Assembly: GCA_002438865.1 (NCBI GenBank)
Contig: DJRJ01000030.1
Span: 1 to 5,227 of the forward strand
Length of the DNA: 5,227 nucleotides
Direction of reading: 5' to 3'
Origin: Clostridiales bacterium UBA6363
GTDB taxonomy: Bacteria; Bacillota; Clostridia; UBA1381
Shown here: positions 4,512-5,227 of the stretch, piece after piece
How positions within the stretch are numbered: position 1 is the first letter of the stretch
Layout: each line of letters begins with the position of its first letter
The notes under the pieces: model-generated
The model's database searches: none
Seen by the model: only the letters and a program-made list of their open reading frames with translations
Told to the model about the DNA's origin: nothing
Made by a program: the position numbers and the translations under genes

Positions 4512-5227
4512 TCAGCTTAAATGCTTAATTTCGTCCCATATTCTGTCCATTTCGTCCAAAGACATTGATGAAAGCTCCTTTCCGTCCGCTTTCGCTTTGT
4601 TCTCCATTTTCTCAAACCGCCTTATAAATTTCTCCGACGCTTTTGTCAGTGCTGTTTCGGGAGTGACTCCGAGAAAACGCCCCAGATTTACCGCCGCAAA
4701 CAGGAAATCGCCGTATTCCTCTTCTACGTCCGCCGCCGTTCCGTTTGCCTGCGCCTCCTTTATTTCGTCCGCCTCCTCGTACACCTTTGCATACACATCC
4801 TCTATATTGTCCCAGTCAAAGCCTGCGCCTTTGGCTTTTTTCTGCACCTTTTCGGCGCGCATGAGAGCAGGATAGTATTTCGGCACGTCACGCAGTGTTT
4901 CGGTATATGTTTTTAAGCCCTTTTCTTTCTTCTTGTTCTTTTCCCAGTTGTCGAGCGCCTCTTTTTCGTCGCCTGCATGTTCCTTGCCGAAAACGTGCGT
5001 ATGGCGTGTGACAAGCTTTGTGCATATCTCGTTTACCACATCGTCAAAATCGAACGCATTGCGCTCCTTTGCTATCTGCGCATGGAAAACCACCTGTAAA
5101 AGCACATCGCCCAACTCATTTGCAAACGCTTTGTCGTCACCGCTGTCGAGTGCGTCTATCGCCTCGTAGCTTTCCTCGATCATACTCTTTTTTATGCTCT
5201 CGTGCGTCTGCACCTTATCCCACGGAC
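4512..5227 (-). CDS. mazG: MazG nucleoside triphosphate pyrophosphohydrolase (5' end cut by window)
   Basis: The visible part has 238 full codons and continues past the window edge. Reading upstream of the in-frame GTG at 5213 gives PWDK, so the true family motif PWDKVQTHESI is intact and GTG is internal, not the start. Two MazG all-alpha modules are seen, numbered from that GTG as residue 1. The first has EESYE (13-17) and ELGDVLLQVVFHA. The second has EEADE and EEYGDFLFAAVN, so both carry the EExxE...ExxD magnesium ligands. MRAEKVQKKAKGAGFDW lies between them. The end, EMDRIWDEIK, is typical. MazG hydrolyses (d)NTPs, including damaged ones, to NMP and pyrophosphate, cleaning the nucleotide pool. 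The length suits a complete two-module MazG lacking about 20 residues. Whether an N-terminal tetrapyrrole methylase-like domain, as in B. subtilis YabN, is fused upstream cannot be seen. Confidence 0.95.
   Translation of the reverse strand, partial: PWDKVQTHESIKKSMIEESYEAIDALDSGDDKAFANELGDVLLQVVFHAQIAKERNAFDFDDVVNEICTKLVTRHTHVFGKEHAGDEKEALDNWEKNKKKEKGLKTYTETLRDVPKYYPALMRAEKVQKKAKGAGFDWDNIEDVYAKVYEEADEIKEAQANGTAADVEEEYGDFLFAAVNLGRFLGVTPETALTKASEKFIRRFEKMENKAKADGKELSSMSLDEMDRIWDEIKHLS

Noticed and set aside
4468..4875. Plus-strand open frame opposite mazG
   Set aside because: It is a Ser/Phe-rich translation typical of the complement of a Glu/Lys-rich gene; mazG is certain on the other strand.
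5211..5213. GTG as the start of mazG
   Set aside because: Codons upstream to the window edge read PWDK, the conserved MazG motif, so the gene continues beyond the window.

Overview
The window reads as a piece of a Gram-positive, endospore-forming Clostridia chromosome. The evidence is the gene set and order (mazG - hup - S4/rqcP - yabP - yabQ - divIC - S1), which is the conserved 'yabN-yabO-yabP-yabQ-divIC-yabR' block of sporulating Firmicutes. AGGAGG-type ribosome binding sites also fit, as does HU inserted after mazG, which is common in Clostridia. An Oscillospiraceae/Ruminococcaceae-like gut lineage is my guess, not something the sequence proves. Every real gene lies on the minus strand, so the biological order runs from high to low coordinates.

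Layout, in transcription order. (1) 5227-4512: mazG, a nucleoside triphosphate pyrophosphohydrolase, cut at its 5' end by the window edge. (2) 4511-4373: intergenic region with a near-consensus sigma-A promoter for hup, overlapped by an 8-bp inverted repeat. (3) 4372-4097: hup, the nucleoid protein HU, with highly-expressed-type codon use. A strong intrinsic terminator follows at about 4081-4035. (4) 4017-3778: rqcP, an S4-domain ribosome quality-control factor that starts only about 20 bases after the terminator. (5) 3728-3450 yabP and 3453-2974 yabQ: sporulation genes joined by an ATGA stop/start overlap. (6) 3020-2706: divIC, which begins 47 bases inside the end of yabQ. (7) 2680-2228: a YabR-like S1 RNA-binding protein. 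(8) 2211-2191: a hairpin that probably ends the conserved operon. (9) 2150-69: a 693-residue polytopic membrane protein of unassigned function, started by TTG. It carries a C-terminal extracytoplasmic domain resembling DUF6273. (10) 28-4: a palindromic hairpin at the window edge, either a terminator or a dispersed repeat.

The conserved block groups housekeeping translation and quality-control functions (RqcP, S1), nucleotide-pool cleaning (MazG), chromosome packaging (HU), division (DivIC) and sporulation (YabP, YabQ). The membrane protein after it is the accessory part of the window and the least understood. I see no mobile element, CRISPR array, tRNA or rRNA, and no gene-free stretch longer than 300 bases. 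I do not see evidence for a wholly new system. The best leads are the membrane-protein/DUF6273 fusion, the terminator placed between hup and rqcP, and the palindrome over the hup promoter.
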